Source of the DNA: Anaeromyxobacter terrae
GTDB lineage: Bacteria > Myxococcota > Myxococcia > Myxococcales > Anaeromyxobacteraceae
Direction of reading: 5' to 3'
Assembly (NCBI RefSeq): GCF_022690685.1
Contig: NZ_JALCYY010000003.1
Span: 62,001-126,000, forward strand
DNA length: 64,000 nt
Part shown: positions 1 through 9,408 of the stretch, piece after piece
Layout: every line of letters begins with the position of its first letter
Position numbering within the stretch: position 1 is the first letter of the stretch
Program-made: the position numbers and the translations under genes
The notes under the pieces: model-generated
What the model saw: only the letters and a program-made list of their open reading frames with translations
Database searches by the model: none
What the model was told of the DNA's origin: nothing

Positions 1-54
1 TGCGACGCCGCACGCGCCCTGAAGGAGAAGCTCGAGTCCCACCTCGAACCCTGA
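1..54 (+). CDS. 3' end of an unidentified protein (partial)
   Basis: Only the last 17 codons lie in the window, ending ALKEKLESHLEP and then TGA. The tail looks like an amphipathic, charged C-terminal helix. Nothing in it identifies a family. The stop is followed by GAAGGAGA, which serves as ribosome binding site for the next small gene, so the two are probably cotranscribed. Confidence 0.6.
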   Translation, partial: CDAARALKEKLESHLEP

Positions 55-65
55 AGGAGAGCGCG

Positions 66-170
66 ATGAAGCTCCTCACCACGCTCAAGAAGCCCACCTG
101 CTGCGCGCCGGAGAAGGTCGCGCAGTGCTGCGCCAAGGCATCCCCGCTCGTGTCGGGCTGCCACGACTGA
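66..170 (+). CDS. 34-residue cysteine-rich microprotein
   Basis: An ATG lies 6 bp after a strong AAGGAGA. It opens a 34-codon frame ending in TGA. The product begins MKLLTTLKKPTCC and has five cysteines out of 34 residues, as two CC pairs (12-13 and 21-22) and Cys32, plus a His just before the C-terminus. There is no signal peptide. The cysteine spacing suggests a metal-binding or redox-active peptide. Position right before a thioredoxin/thioredoxin reductase pair supports a thiol or metal-stress role, but this is inference. I recognise no family. The good ribosome binding site and tight spacing argue that it is real. Confidence 0.55.
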   Translation: MKLLTTLKKPTCCAPEKVAQCCAKASPLVSGCHD

Positions 171-261
171 AGCACCGCGGGGTCCGCCCCGCACCCTCCC
201 TCACCCTCACCCTCCGGTAGCCGGGCCACCCGGCGCGGGAGGGGCTTGCCTGGAGATCCGA

Positions 262-597
262 ATGTCCGCAGCCGTCGAGGAGATCAGCGCGAACCAGTAC
301 GACGAGCGGGTGCTCGGGGCCGAGACCCCGGTGGTGCTCGACTTCTTCTCCACCGAGTGCCCTCCGTGCGAGGCGCTCGCGCCGAAGTACGAGGCCGTCG
401 CCGAGCAGTTCGCGGGGAAGGTCCGCTTCCTCAAGATCTTCCGGCAGGGGAACCGCGAGCTCGCGACGAGGCTCGGTGTGAGCGGCAGCCCCACCCTCCT
501 CTTCTTCAAGTCCGGCCGGGAGGTCGGGGCGCGCATGACCGGCGAGGACATCAAGCGGTCCGCGCTCAAGTCCGCGGTCGAGGCGCTCCTCCCGTGA
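262..597 (+). CDS. Thioredoxin-fold protein with CPPC active site
   Basis: A 111-residue cytoplasmic thioredoxin-family protein without signal peptide. The redox motif is Cys33-Pro-Pro-Cys36 in the context [12 protein letters not shown]. This replaces the usual WCGPC: the Trp is Glu and the Gly is Pro. The conserved cis-proline (Pro77 in GSPTLLFF) is present. ATG follows TGGAG by 6 bp. The thioredoxin reductase gene starts 17 bp downstream, so this is very probably the cognate substrate of that enzyme. The CPPC motif should shift redox potential and partner choice relative to housekeeping TrxA, so a specialised thioredoxin is more likely than the main one. Confidence 0.88.
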   Translation: MSAAVEEISANQYDERVLGAETPVVLDFFSTECPPCEALAPKYEAVAEQFAGKVRFLKIFRQGNRELATRLGVSGSPTLLFFKSGREVGARMTGEDIKRSALKSAVEALLP

Positions 598-614
598 GCC
601 CGGAGACTCCTGCC

Positions 615-1535
615 ATGTCGGAGCGTTACGACGTCGCCATCATCGGGGCTGGACCGGCCGGGCTGACCGCCGGCATCTACGCGGCGCGCGCGCGGCTCAG
701 GACGATCGTGCTCGACGAGAGCGTCCCCGGCGGGCAGGTGAAGACGACGCACAAGGTGTCGAACTACCCCGGGTTCCCCGAGGACGTCCACGGCTCGGAG
801 CTCTCCGCGGCGTTCGCAAGGCAGGCGGAGCGCTTCGGCGCGCGGATCCGCCGCTCGGTGGAGATCACCGCGCACGACCTCTCCGCCTTCGTGAAGACCC
901 TGGAGCTCGACGAGTCGGAGACGGTCGAGGCGCGCGCCGTCATCGTGGCCACCGGCGCGAAGCCCCGACCGCTCGGCGTCCCCGGGGAGGACACGTTCAA
1001 GGGGCGCGGCATCTCCTACTGCGCGACCTGCGACGGCGCCTACTTCGAGGGGAAGGACATCCACGTCATCGGCGGCGGCAACTCCGCCGTGGAGGAGGCG
1101 CTCTTCCTCACGCAGTTCGCGCGGAGCGTCACCATCGTCCACCAGTTCGAGCAGTTCCAGGCGGAGCCCGCCTCGGTGGGCGAGGCGCTCACGAACCCGA
1201 AGATCCGCGTCCTGTTCGGCCACGAGCCGCGCGCCTTCCACGGCGAGACCGCGCTCGAGGCGCTCGAGGTCGAGGCGCTGCGGACCCGCGAGCGCAAGCG
1301 GCTCCAGACGGACGGGGTGTTCGTGTTCGTCGGCATGGTGCCGCGGACCGACCTCCTCGCGCGCTACGTCGAGCTCGCGCCGGGGGGCTACGTCGAGACG
1401 ACCGACGCCATGGAGACGAGGATCCCCGGCGTCTACGCGGCGGGCGACATCCGCGTGAAGCGGTTCCGGCAGATCACCACGGCGGTCGCCGACGGCACCA
1501 TCGCCGCGCTGGCGGCGCAGAAGTACCTGCGCTGA
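615..1535 (+). CDS. trxB: Thioredoxin reductase family flavoprotein with altered nucleotide-binding motif
   Basis: The product has 306 residues, the normal low-Mr TrxR length. The FAD motif GAGPAGL is at 11-17, the redox dithiol Cys136-Ala-Thr-Cys139-Asp is present, and the second dinucleotide motif [10 protein letters not shown] is at 153-162. The C-terminal FAD motif is GVYAAGDI. In E. coli TrxB the NADPH 2'-phosphate is held by the HRRDGFR segment. Here the aligned segment is HQFEQFQ (176-182), so all three arginines are replaced. Known low-Mr reductases that lost these residues use NADH, ferredoxin or unknown donors, so NADPH use is doubtful. ATG 615 was chosen over upstream in-frame starts because the Rossmann fold begins immediately after it. 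It forms a two-gene unit with the CPPC thioredoxin. Confidence 0.9.
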   Translation: MSERYDVAIIGAGPAGLTAGIYAARARLRTIVLDESVPGGQVKTTHKVSNYPGFPEDVHGSELSAAFARQAERFGARIRRSVEITAHDLSAFVKTLELDESETVEARAVIVATGAKPRPLGVPGEDTFKGRGISYCATCDGAYFEGKDIHVIGGGNSAVEEALFLTQFARSVTIVHQFEQFQAEPASVGEALTNPKIRVLFGHEPRAFHGETALEALEVEALRTRERKRLQTDGVFVFVGMVPRTDLLARYVELAPGGYVETTDAMETRIPGVYAAGDIRVKRFRQITTAVADGTIAALAAQKYLR

Positions 1536-1541
1536 GAGGTC

Positions 1542-1587
1542 GCGGCGCGGCGCGTCCTTCCTCTCCGCCCAGGACGCGTCGCGCCGC
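1542..1587 (+). terminator. Strong hairpin downstream of trxB
   Basis: Arms at 1542-1558 and 1571-1587 pair over 17 positions (16 Watson-Crick, one G-U) around a 12-nt loop, starting 6 bp after the trxB stop. No T-run follows, as is common in very GC-rich genomes, so termination efficiency is uncertain. Confidence 0.6.
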
Positions 1588-1642
1588 CCTCCGTCTCGTG
1601 TTAAGGCACGTCCCGCCGCGCTCCCGCGGCGAGGAGACCCCC

Positions 1643-2029
1643 GTGCGCATCCTCCACACCATGCTCCGCGTCGGCGACCTCGAGCGCTCCGTCGCGTTCT
1701 ACACCGAGGTCCTCGGGATGAGGCTCCTGCGCCGGCAGGACTTCCCCGACGGCCGCTTCACCCTCGCCTTCGTGGGCTACGGCCCGGAGTCCGAGCAGGC
1801 GGCGCTGGAGCTCACGCACAACTGGGACACGAAGGCGTACGACCTCGGCAACGGGTACGGCCACGTGGCCCTCGAGGTGCCGGACGCCTACGCCGCGTGC
1901 GCGGAGATCAAGCGGCGCGGCGGCGTCGTCACGCGCGAGGCGGGGCCGATGAAGCACGGTACGACCGTCATCGCGTTCGTGCAGGATCCCGACGGCTACA
2001 AGGTCGAGCTCATCCAGCGCGGGACGTGA
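1643..2029 (+). CDS. gloA: Lactoylglutathione lyase (glyoxalase I)
   Basis: The enzyme isomerises the hemithioacetal of methylglyoxal and glutathione (or another thiol) to the S-lactoyl thioester in the cytoplasm. GTG 1643 was chosen over upstream codons because it gives a 128-residue protein that keeps E. coli GloA numbering exactly. The four metal ligands His5, Glu56, His74 and Glu122 all fall in place ([28 protein letters not shown]). GAGGAGA precedes the start. No insertions of the Zn-dependent eukaryotic type are seen, so the Ni/Co-type bacterial enzyme is expected. It is separated from trxB by a hairpin and is convergent with the che operon. Confidence 0.93.
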   Translation: MRILHTMLRVGDLERSVAFYTEVLGMRLLRRQDFPDGRFTLAFVGYGPESEQAALELTHNWDTKAYDLGNGYGHVALEVPDAYAACAEIKRRGGVVTREAGPMKHGTTVIAFVQDPDGYKVELIQRGT

Positions 2030-2066
2030 CGGCGGCGTTCGCCTGGATCGACGCAGGCGGACGGCG

Positions 2067-4271
2067 CTACGCGGAGCTCCCCCCCGCCCGCGCCGGCAGG
2101 GTCACGAAGAACGTCGTGCCGCGCCCGGCCTCGGAGGTGACCGCCACGCTCCCGCCGTGCGCGCGCACGAGCTCCCTCACGATGAAGAGGCCGAGACCCG
2201 TGCCGCCGCTCGCGGCGGTCCGGCCGCGCTCGAACGGCTCGAACATGTTCGCGAGGAGCGCGGGATCGATGGGGGGCCCGTCGTTGTGCACCGCGATCAC
2301 CTTTCGGTCGCCGTCCGTGTGCCACTCCAGCGACACCGCCGCGTCCTCCAGGCTGTAGCGCACCGCGTTGGTGAGCAGGTTCGAGAGGACCTGTCCGATG
2401 CGGTCCGGGTCCCACTCGCCCGCGCCGTCGGCGCCGGGCTGGTACGAGATCTTCCGGCCGGCGTTCGCGCTGCTCACCTCCTCGATGATGTCCCGGCAGA
2501 TGGCGTCGAGCTCGGCCGGCCGCCGCGCGATCGGGATCCCCTTGCCGAGCCGAGCCCTCGAGTAGTCGAGCAGGTCGTTCACGAGCCGGGACATCCGCGC
2601 GGCAGCGCCCGAGGCGCGCGCGAGCACCCGCCGGTTCCGCTCGGAGAGCTGCGGGTCCCGGAGGGCGACGTCGAGGGAGACGCGCACCACCGAGATGGGC
2701 GTCCGGAGGTCGTGCCCGGTGATGCCGAGGAGGTGCGCCTGCACCTCCTGCGTGCGCCGGCGCTCGGTCACGTCGCGCAGGTAGGCGGTGAGGCCGTCGC
2801 GGTGCGGGAACGCGCGGACCTCGATCCACCGCTCCGCGGGCCCTCGCGCCTCGAACGTCACCGGCACCTGGGCCTCGACCGCGCGGTCCAACTCCGCGCG
2901 CGGCTGGCCCCGCGCCAGGAACGGGCAGCGCTCCCACAGGACCGCGCCGGCCAGCGCGTCGCGCGGCGAGCCCACCATCTCCTCGAGCGCGTGGTTCACG
3001 TACACGAAGCGCCAGTCGCGACCCGCCGCGAAGAACGCGTCCGAGATGGTCTCCAGGATCGCCGCGCTCCGCGCGTACCCTTCGCGCGTCCGGTTCTCGT
3101 CCTCGAACTGGCTGCGGCGCAGCTGAGCGTTGACGCGCGCGCGCGCGACGAGCGGGCCGCTCGCCAGCGGAACGTAGTCGTCGGCGCCCCCGGCGAGGGC
3201 GTCGACCGTGGCCTCCGGGTCCGGGCGCTCGCCCACGACGAGGAGCGGAAGGTGGCGCCATCGACCGTCGCCGCGAATGCGCAGGCACGCGGCGGCCCCC
3301 TCTTTGCCCTGCTCCGTCGCCTCCACCAGGATCGCGTCCACTCGGTCGACCGCGAGGAGCGCGAGGGCCTCCTCGGGCGAGGCGGCCACCACCACGTCGT
3401 GGCCGTCGACGCGCAGCGTCTCCGCGACGTCGCCGAGCGGGGCGGTCCCCGCCCCGATCACGAGGATGCGCCTCGCCGCCGGCGCGCCGGCCGCGCTCCC
3501 CTCCGGCGCCGACGTCGCGCTGCGGAGCAGGGCCTGCAGCCGGGCGAGCACGAGCTCGTTCCCGTCCTCGTCCTTGCGGACGTACGCGTCCGCCCCGGCG
3601 TCGAGCGCGCGGAGCTCGCCGACGGAGCCCGACGCGGTGAGCAGGATGCAGGGCGTGGTGCGGAGCGCCGCGTCGGCGCGGACCTCGCGGATGAAGGTGG
3701 CGCCGTCCATCCCCGGCATCACGCCGTCGACCACGATGGCGCGCGGCCGCCGTTCCGAGGCGACGCGGAGCCCTTCCTCGCCGCTGCCGGCCGTCACCAC
3801 CTGCAGCCCCGCGCGCTCGAGCGCCTCCCGCAGCTCCTCCCGGGCCGTGACGCTGTCGTCCACGAGCAGCACCGGCCGCGGGGCGGCGCCGGAGTCGACC
3901 CCGGCGCGGCGGCGGACGAGCTCGCGGGCGCGGGCCACGACCTGCGCGGCGTCGTACGGCTTGCCCACGTACTCGTCCGCCCCGGTCTGCAGGCCGCGCA
4001 CGCGATGCTGGACCTCCGTCTCCGTGGAGAGGAGCACGACCGGCGTCCCCGCGTGCTGCGGGGACCCCTTGATCTCGGCGAGCAGCTCGAGGCCGTCGCC
4101 GTCGGGGAGGAGCACGTCGAGCACGGCGAGCGCGAACCGCCGGGACGCAAGGGCGCGGCGCGCGCTCGCGACGTCGGCGGCGAGCACGGGCTCGAACCCC
4201 GCGGCGGAGAACGCCTCCTCGAGGTGCATCCGCACGGTCAGGCTGTCGTCGACGACCAGGACGGCGCTCAT
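2067..4271 (-). CDS. Hybrid sensor kinase with three N-terminal receiver domains (REC-REC-REC*-PAS-HK)
   Basis: Soluble 734-residue protein. Receiver 1 (1-120) has VVDDS and LDVLLPDGDG. Receiver 2 (about 130-250) has LVDDS and VDGVMPGMDG. The third receiver-like domain (about 268-390) has lost the acidic pocket (ILVIGAG) and its phospho-acceptor Asp region reads ILVEATEQ, so it looks degenerate. A PAS-like segment (about 405-510) leads into HisKA (GHDLRTP, phospho-His) and a HATPase with N box (NLLTNAVRYS) and GTGLGLFIV. It is the last gene of the che operon and its ATGA overlaps the cheB stop by 4 bp. No stand-alone cheY is present, so the two intact receivers may be phosphorylated by CheA, with this kinase passing the signal on. 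That role is inferred. Confidence 0.9.
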   Translation of the reverse strand: MSAVLVVDDSLTVRMHLEEAFSAAGFEPVLAADVASARRALASRRFALAVLDVLLPDGDGLELLAEIKGSPQHAGTPVVLLSTETEVQHRVRGLQTGADEYVGKPYDAAQVVARARELVRRRAGVDSGAAPRPVLLVDDSVTAREELREALERAGLQVVTAGSGEEGLRVASERRPRAIVVDGVMPGMDGATFIREVRADAALRTTPCILLTASGSVGELRALDAGADAYVRKDEDGNELVLARLQALLRSATSAPEGSAAGAPAARRILVIGAGTAPLGDVAETLRVDGHDVVVAASPEEALALLAVDRVDAILVEATEQGKEGAAACLRIRGDGRWRHLPLLVVGERPDPEATVDALAGGADDYVPLASGPLVARARVNAQLRRSQFEDENRTREGYARSAAILETISDAFFAAGRDWRFVYVNHALEEMVGSPRDALAGAVLWERCPFLARGQPRAELDRAVEAQVPVTFEARGPAERWIEVRAFPHRDGLTAYLRDVTERRRTQEVQAHLLGITGHDLRTPISVVRVSLDVALRDPQLSERNRRVLARASGAAARMSRLVNDLLDYSRARLGKGIPIARRPAELDAICRDIIEEVSSANAGRKISYQPGADGAGEWDPDRIGQVLSNLLTNAVRYSLEDAAVSLEWHTDGDRKVIAVHNDGPPIDPALLANMFEPFERGRTAASGGTGLGLFIVRELVRAHGGSVAVTSEAGRGTTFFVTLPARAGGSSA

Positions 4272-5335
4272 GGCGGCCTCCCGGGCGTGCCCGCGCGCGC
4301 CGCGATCGCCGCGCCGATCTCATGGATCGGCAGGACGCGCTGCGCCGCACCGAGGAGGATCGCCTCACGGGGCATGCCGAACACGACGGAGGTCGCCTCG
4401 TCCTGGGCGATGGTGGCGCCGCCCGCCTGCCGGATCGCGAGGAGTCCCTGCGCGCCGTCGCGCCCCATCCCGGTGAGCAGGCACGCGAGCGCCTCGGCGC
4501 CGCAGTCCCGCGCGACCGAGTCGAACAGCACGTCCACCGAGGGCTTGCAGCTGTGGCGCTCGGGGCGATCGTCGAGCCGGAGGACGCCGCGCTCGACGAC
4601 GAGGTGGCGGCCCGGGGGCGCCATGAGGACCGTCGAGCGACCGCGCTCCGCGAGGCGCTCGCCGTCGCGGGCATACCGGACGCGCAGCGGGGAGAGCCCG
4701 TCCAGCCACTCGGCGAACGCGGCGCCGAAGGGCTCGTTGATGTGGACGACGAGCAGGATCGGGTGCGGGAACTCCGGCGGGAGCCGGCGGAGGATCTCCA
4801 CCAGCGCCGCCGGCGAGCCCGTGGAGCCGCCGATCGCCACGAGGTTCGTCGGCGCCGCCGGCTCTCCCGCGAGGGGCGGCGCCGCGCCCGGACGCGACAT
4901 GGCCCCGAGCCGCGCCCGCGGGTGCGTGATCACCTTGAGGCGCGAGATGAGCTTCACCGTGCCGCGGAGCCGCTCCTCCCACTCACCGTCCGGCTCCGTC
5001 CCGAGGGGCTTGTCCAGCACGTCGATGGCGCCCGCCGCGAGCGCGTCGTAGGTCCGGAAGAGCTCGCCGCGGTTCGTCGACGCGGACACGACGAGGATCG
5101 GCGTGGGGCAGTACGCCATGATGTACTCGGCCGCGGCGACGCCGGTCATCACCGGCATCATCATGTCGAGGGTGACGACGTCCGGCCGGAGCCGCTGGCA
5201 CAGCTCGATGCCGCGCCGCCCGTCCTCGGCCTCGCCCACGACCTGGAGCTCGGGATCGGCCGACAGCACCTCCACGAGGCGCTTGCGGACGGTGAGCGAG
5301 TCCTCCACCACGAGCACGCGGATCGGCACGGTCAC
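4268..5335 (-). CDS. cheB: Chemotaxis response regulator protein-glutamate methylesterase
   Basis: A 355-residue CheB of normal layout. An N-terminal receiver (VVEDSLTVRK, LDMMMPVMTG) joins a C-terminal methylesterase domain. The catalytic Ser lies in IGGSTGSPAAL, the His in VVHINEPFG and the Asp in LLTGMGRDGAQG. It demethylates and deamidates glutamates of the operon's receptor when phosphorylated by CheA. The GTG start overlaps the cheA stop by 4 bp and its own stop overlaps the hybrid-kinase ATG, so translation of all three is coupled. Confidence 0.95.
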   Translation of the reverse strand: MTVPIRVLVVEDSLTVRKRLVEVLSADPELQVVGEAEDGRRGIELCQRLRPDVVTLDMMMPVMTGVAAAEYIMAYCPTPILVVSASTNRGELFRTYDALAAGAIDVLDKPLGTEPDGEWEERLRGTVKLISRLKVITHPRARLGAMSRPGAAPPLAGEPAAPTNLVAIGGSTGSPAALVEILRRLPPEFPHPILLVVHINEPFGAAFAEWLDGLSPLRVRYARDGERLAERGRSTVLMAPPGRHLVVERGVLRLDDRPERHSCKPSVDVLFDSVARDCGAEALACLLTGMGRDGAQGLLAIRQAGGATIAQDEATSVVFGMPREAILLGAAQRVLPIHEIGAAIAARAGTPGRPP

Positions 5336-7419
5336 CCCAGGAGCTCCTCGATCGCCGCCAGCAGGCGCGCCTGATCGAACTCGCTCTTCACGACGTAGGC
5401 GCTCGCCCCCGCGGCGAGGCCGCGCGCCCTGTCCTCCGGCGCGCTCCGCGACGTCACCAGGATGGCGGGGATGGACGAGAGCCTCGGGTCCGCGCGCGTG
5501 ACGCGCACGAACTCGAACCCGTCCATGCCAGGCATCTCGACGTCGACGAGGAAGAGGCCGAACCGCCGCGCGCGCGCCTTCTCGAGCGCCTCCTCGGCGG
5601 AGACGGCGAGGTCCACCTCGTGGCCCGCCGACTCGAGGATGCTCTGCTCGAGCATGCGGGTCGTGAGCGAGTCGTCGACGACGAGGATCGGCGCGCGCGG
5701 CGATGGCGCCGCCTCCTCCTGGGAGACGCGGCCCCGCGCCGCCGCCACGAGCCCCGCCGGGTCGAGCACGAGGCGCGGGTTGCCCTCGCCGTCGAGCGCC
5801 GCCCCCGCCACCGCGGGATCGAGCCCCATGTACGCGGGCAGCGGCCGCACGACGACGTCGGCCGTGCCCACCAGCCGATCGGTCCCGAGGACGACGCGTC
5901 CCCCCGCCGCCTCCACGACGACCGCCGACCAGGCGCGGCGGGGGCCGGAGGGCCGCGGGAGACCGAGCACGCTCGCGAGCGGCAGGAACGGGACGAGCGC
6001 GCCGCCGTACGCGACGGTCGCCCCCTCGGCCGTGCGCGTCACCCGGTCCCCCTCGAGGAACGCCGCGCTGCGGACCGCGTCGAGCGGCAGCGCCGCCACC
6101 GCGCCCGAGGCCTCGACCTGCAGCGCGGTCAGGGCGGTGAGGGAGACGGGCACGACCACCTCCACCTGCGTACCGCGCCCGCGCTCCGTGCGGATCGCGA
6201 CCTCCGCGTGAAGGCGCGCGGCGACGTCGCGCACGACGTCCAGGCCGACGCCGCGCCCGGCGACGTCCGTCACGGTGGCGCTCGTCGAGAGGCCGCCGCG
6301 CAGCAGGAGCGCGGTGAGCGCCGCGTCGTCGAGGCCGGCGGACTCCCCGGCGGAGACGAGCCCCTTGCGCGCGGCGGCGGCCCGGACCGCCTCGAGGTCC
6401 ACTCCGCGGCCGTCGTCGACGCAGCGGAACACGACGCGGGTCCCGCGGCGCTCGACCTCGATGCGGACGCGGCCCGGCGCGGGCTTGCCCCGCGCGGCGC
6501 GCTCGGCGGCCGGCTCGATCCCGTGCGCCACGGCGTTGCGCACGGCGTGCAGGAGCGCCTCGCGCATGGCCGTGAGGACGTTCGCGTCCACGCGCACGCC
6601 GCCGCCGGCGAGCTCGAAGGTCACCGTGCGGTCGAGCGCCCGCGCGGCGTCGCGCGCCGCCCGCTCGAGCGGCCCCGAGATCGCCCGGGCCGGCAGGAGC
6701 CGCAGCCGGTCGGCGGCGCGCCGGACCTCGCCGAGCTCGCGCTCGGCCTGATCCGCCCGGGCGTCGAGCGAGCGCTGCGTCCCGTCGAGCGCCCGCGCGA
6801 GCTCGTCGACGAGCGGCCGCAGGCGCGCGACGGAGGGCGGCCCGTCGCCGTCGCCTCGCCGCACCGAGAGCTGGTCCGCGAGGGCGCGCGCGATCTCCTT
6901 CGCGTGGTCGAGCCGCCCGAGCTGCCGCCGGAGGGTCGCGAGGTGGACGCCCGCCTCCAGCGTGGTCTCCACGACGACGTCGACCTCGTGGAGATCGACG
7001 CGCACCGTCCGGATCGGCTCGTCCGGCCGGGGGGCCGGCGCGGCGCCCGCCGCCGCGGGCGTGGCCGGCGCGGGTGTGGCCGCCGCGGGCGTGGGCGGTT
7101 CGAGCGCGGCGACCGCGGCCGCCATCTCGTCCACGAGCCGCAGGAGCTCGTCCGTCCGCTCGCGCGGCACGGGCGGAGCCCCCTCGTCGCGGTGCTCGGC
7201 GAGCGCGTCCTCCGCCGCGTGCGCGCGGTCGCCGATCACCTGCACCTGCACCACGCGCGCCGCGCCCTTGAGCGTGTGCGCGTACCTGAGCAGCCGCGCG
7301 ACCACGGCCCGGTCCCCGGGGGACCGCTCGAGCTCGAGGAGCCCGCGCGAGAGCCCGTCGAGCAGCTCGCGCGCCTCGATCCGGAAGTACCTGTAGCGGT
7401 CGCGGGCCATCGCGCTCAC
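5332..7419 (-). CDS. cheA: Hybrid chemotaxis kinase CheA with C-terminal receiver (FrzE-like)
   Basis: A 695-residue protein. The Hpt domain carries the phospho-acceptor His48 in [12 protein letters not shown]. No clear CheY/CheB-binding P2 domain is seen. A low-complexity Ala/Pro linker (about 115-145) precedes the dimerisation helices and HATPase ([33 protein letters not shown]). A CheW-like P5 domain follows, then a fused receiver (about 577-695) with [10 protein letters not shown] and [12 protein letters not shown] CheA-CheY fusion is typical of the Myxococcus Frz system and of alternative-function chemosensory systems. The start is GTG 7419 (GTGA overlap with the mcp stop); ATG 7410 is the alternative. 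Confidence 0.94.
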   Translation of the reverse strand: MSAMARDRYRYFRIEARELLDGLSRGLLELERSPGDRAVVARLLRYAHTLKGAARVVQVQVIGDRAHAAEDALAEHRDEGAPPVPRERTDELLRLVDEMAAAVAALEPPTPAAATPAPATPAAAGAAPAPRPDEPIRTVRVDLHEVDVVVETTLEAGVHLATLRRQLGRLDHAKEIARALADQLSVRRGDGDGPPSVARLRPLVDELARALDGTQRSLDARADQAERELGEVRRAADRLRLLPARAISGPLERAARDAARALDRTVTFELAGGGVRVDANVLTAMREALLHAVRNAVAHGIEPAAERAARGKPAPGRVRIEVERRGTRVVFRCVDDGRGVDLEAVRAAAARKGLVSAGESAGLDDAALTALLLRGGLSTSATVTDVAGRGVGLDVVRDVAARLHAEVAIRTERGRGTQVEVVVPVSLTALTALQVEASGAVAALPLDAVRSAAFLEGDRVTRTAEGATVAYGGALVPFLPLASVLGLPRPSGPRRAWSAVVVEAAGGRVVLGTDRLVGTADVVVRPLPAYMGLDPAVAGAALDGEGNPRLVLDPAGLVAAARGRVSQEEAAPSPRAPILVVDDSLTTRMLEQSILESAGHEVDLAVSAEEALEKARARRFGLFLVDVEMPGMDGFEFVRVTRADPRLSSIPAILVTSRSAPEDRARGLAAGASAYVVKSEFDQARLLAAIEELLG

Positions 7420-8885
7420 GCGGCGTCGCGCTTCTGGACGAGCCGCGCGAGATCGCGCGACATCGTCGCGAGCTCCGAGGCGGTCTGGAGCGACTGCCCG
7501 GAGCTCGCCTCCGCCTCGCGCGTCGCCTGCGCGACGTTGGCGATGGCCTCGTTCACCTGCTCGACCGCGGTCGCCTGCTGCTTCGTCGAGAGCTCGATCT
7601 CGCGGGCTGAGTCCGTGGTCGAGCCGACGAGACGCGCGATCTGCGAGAACGCCGCGGCCAGCTCCGCGAACTGGCGCGCGCCCGCCTCCGCGGCCTTGGA
7701 GCCGCTCTCGGTGGCCATGACGGTGGTGTTCACCGCGGCCCGGACCTCGTCGACGAGCGAGCGGATGTCCTTCGTCGAGCCCGCGACCCTATCGGCGAGC
7801 TTGCGGATCTCCTCGGCGACCACCTGGAACCGCTTCCCCGACTCGCCCGCGCCTGCCGCCTCGATCGTGGCGTTGATCGCGAGGATGTTGGTCTGCTCCG
7901 CGAGCTCGTTGATGATCTCGACCACGCCGCCGATGTGCTGCGACTTGCGACCCAGGTCGAGCATGTGGTCGACGATGAGCTCCACCTGCCGGCGGATGCC
8001 TCCCACCGCCTCCTGGCTGCGCTGGACCGCGTGGTCGCCGGCCCGCGCGGCGGAGGCGGTGTCGGACGCGATGGAGGCGACGCGCTGCGCGCTCCCCGAG
8101 ATCTGCCGCGACGTCGCGAGCAGCTCGTTGATGGTGGTCGTGATCTCGGCCATCGCGCTCGCCTGCTGCTTCGCGCCGGTCGCCTGCTGCCCCGCGGCCG
8201 CCTTGAGCTCCGCGGAGGACGTCTCCACGTGTCGGACCGCGCCGGCGATCTGCCGCGAGAGCATGCGCCCGAGCAGGAGCGCGAGCGCGGCCGCGAGGGC
8301 GACGCCGGCCACCGAGAGGACCACGACGATCCGGCTCGCGTCCGCCGCGGCCTCGCTGGACTGGCGCCGCCGCGCCTCGAGCAGCTCACGCTGCCGGGCG
8401 ATGTAGCCGTCGACCGCGGCGTTGAGCCGCTCCCGCAGCGGGCGCACCTCCCGCTCGAGCCGCGCCGCCGAGACCTCGAGCTTCTCCCGGGGAGCGTCGG
8501 CGAGGATCCGATCCACCGCGGTCCCGTGCTCCTCCTCGACGCGGGCGACGTCGTCGAGCATCGGCCGGAGCGACTCGTCGTGCTGCTGGCCCCGTAGCTC
8601 GTCGAGGACACGGCGCATCTCGCTCCGCGCGGTCCGCATCGCGTCGAGGTAGCGCGCGTCGTTCGTCATGAGGTACGCGCGCGCCTCCGCCGCCTTCCTG
8701 AAGCTCATCGCGTTCAGGCGCTCGGCGTTCACGAGCCGCCGCGTCGCGAGCTCGATGATCTCGTCCTTTCCTGCGACCGTCTCGCGGAGCGCGAGGACGG
8801 CGACGCCCGCGATCGCGAGCGCGACCACCACCACGAGCAAGAACCCCAGCGCGACCTTCTGCGAGAACGTGAGCCTTCGCTCCAT
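7416..8885 (-). CDS. Methyl-accepting chemotaxis protein, two TM helices
   Basis: A 489-residue receptor. TM1 is near residues 9-31 and TM2 about 170-195 ([19 protein letters not shown]). Between them is a helical, charged periplasmic domain of about 140 residues, of the four-helix-bundle kind. After TM2 only about 20 residues precede the signalling coiled coil, and I see no convincing HAMP domain. The hairpin tip reads [21 protein letters not shown], as in FrzCD-like receptors. ATG 8885 is preferred over GTG 8897 because GGAGAG sits 5 bp before it; the ATG lies 1 bp after the cheW stop. It presumably senses an envelope signal for the CheA encoded next. Confidence 0.92.
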   Translation of the reverse strand: MERRLTFSQKVALGFLLVVVVALAIAGVAVLALRETVAGKDEIIELATRRLVNAERLNAMSFRKAAEARAYLMTNDARYLDAMRTARSEMRRVLDELRGQQHDESLRPMLDDVARVEEEHGTAVDRILADAPREKLEVSAARLEREVRPLRERLNAAVDGYIARQRELLEARRRQSSEAAADASRIVVVLSVAGVALAAALALLLGRMLSRQIAGAVRHVETSSAELKAAAGQQATGAKQQASAMAEITTTINELLATSRQISGSAQRVASIASDTASAARAGDHAVQRSQEAVGGIRRQVELIVDHMLDLGRKSQHIGGVVEIINELAEQTNILAINATIEAAGAGESGKRFQVVAEEIRKLADRVAGSTKDIRSLVDEVRAAVNTTVMATESGSKAAEAGARQFAELAAAFSQIARLVGSTTDSAREIELSTKQQATAVEQVNEAIANVAQATREAEASSGQSLQTASELATMSRDLARLVQKRDAA

Positions 8886-8886
8886 G

Positions 8887-9408
8887 TCACTCTCCACGTC
8901 GATGTTCCGTGATGGCGCGCAGGACCGATGGGATGCTCACCACCGGGCGCCCCGCGCCCCCGAGCTCCGCGATCTCGGCGAGGTGGCCCGGCCCCTGCCC
9001 CGCCGCACGCTGCAGGGCCGAGGGCGCCACGAGCACGTGCCCGTCGAGCACGTCGAACGCCAGCGCGACGCGCTCCTCCTCCCGGCCGGCGAGCAGCATC
9101 CAGCGCGGTGGCTCGCCGCCATCGGCGACCCCGAGCAGCCGGGCGAGGCTGAAGACGGGGAGGACCGCCCCGCGGTGTCCGCAGACCCCGAGCACCTCCG
9201 GCCGGCGACTCGGGGCGGGCACGATGAGCCTCGCCGGGAGGAGCCCCGCGGTCTCGAGCACGCGAACCGCGATGGCCTCGCCGCCCGCGCGGATCACGAG
9301 CAGCGGGACGAGATCCCGCCGCGCGCCCGCCGGGGGCGCCGCGAACGCGGCGTCGAAGGCCGCCCGCAGCGCCTCGACCGTGCCCTCGAGCATCGTCTCG
9401 TCGCTCAC
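8887..9408 (-). CDS. cheW: CheW-like coupling protein (second in operon)
   Basis: A 173-residue CheW-domain protein starting at GTG 9408, whose GTGA overlaps the cheR stop by 4 bp. The SH3-like CheW core is seen as [44 protein letters not shown] and [19 protein letters not shown]. It should bridge CheA and the receptor encoded directly downstream. The N-terminal 35 residues are an extra acidic/Ala-rich extension compared with E. coli CheW. Confidence 0.87.
   Translation of the reverse strand: MSDETMLEGTVEALRAAFDAAFAAPPAGARRDLVPLLVIRAGGEAIAVRVLETAGLLPARLIVPAPSRRPEVLGVCGHRGAVLPVFSLARLLGVADGGEPPRWMLLAGREEERVALAFDVLDGHVLVAPSALQRAAGQGPGHLAEIAELGGAGRPVVSIPSVLRAITEHRRGE

Noticed and set aside
3301-3460. 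Fourth functional receiver in the hybrid kinase
   Set aside because: The third receiver-like domain has lost the acidic pair and the phospho-acceptor Asp, so it was described as degenerate.
1996-4674. Very long open frames on alternate strands or frames over the che operon and similar places (for example 2157-5051 plus, 24903-27977 minus, 27321-30911 plus)
   Set aside because: They are shadows caused by about 70 percent or higher GC. Their translations are Arg/Ala/Pro-rich, lack family motifs and overlap genes with clear domains and catalytic residues.
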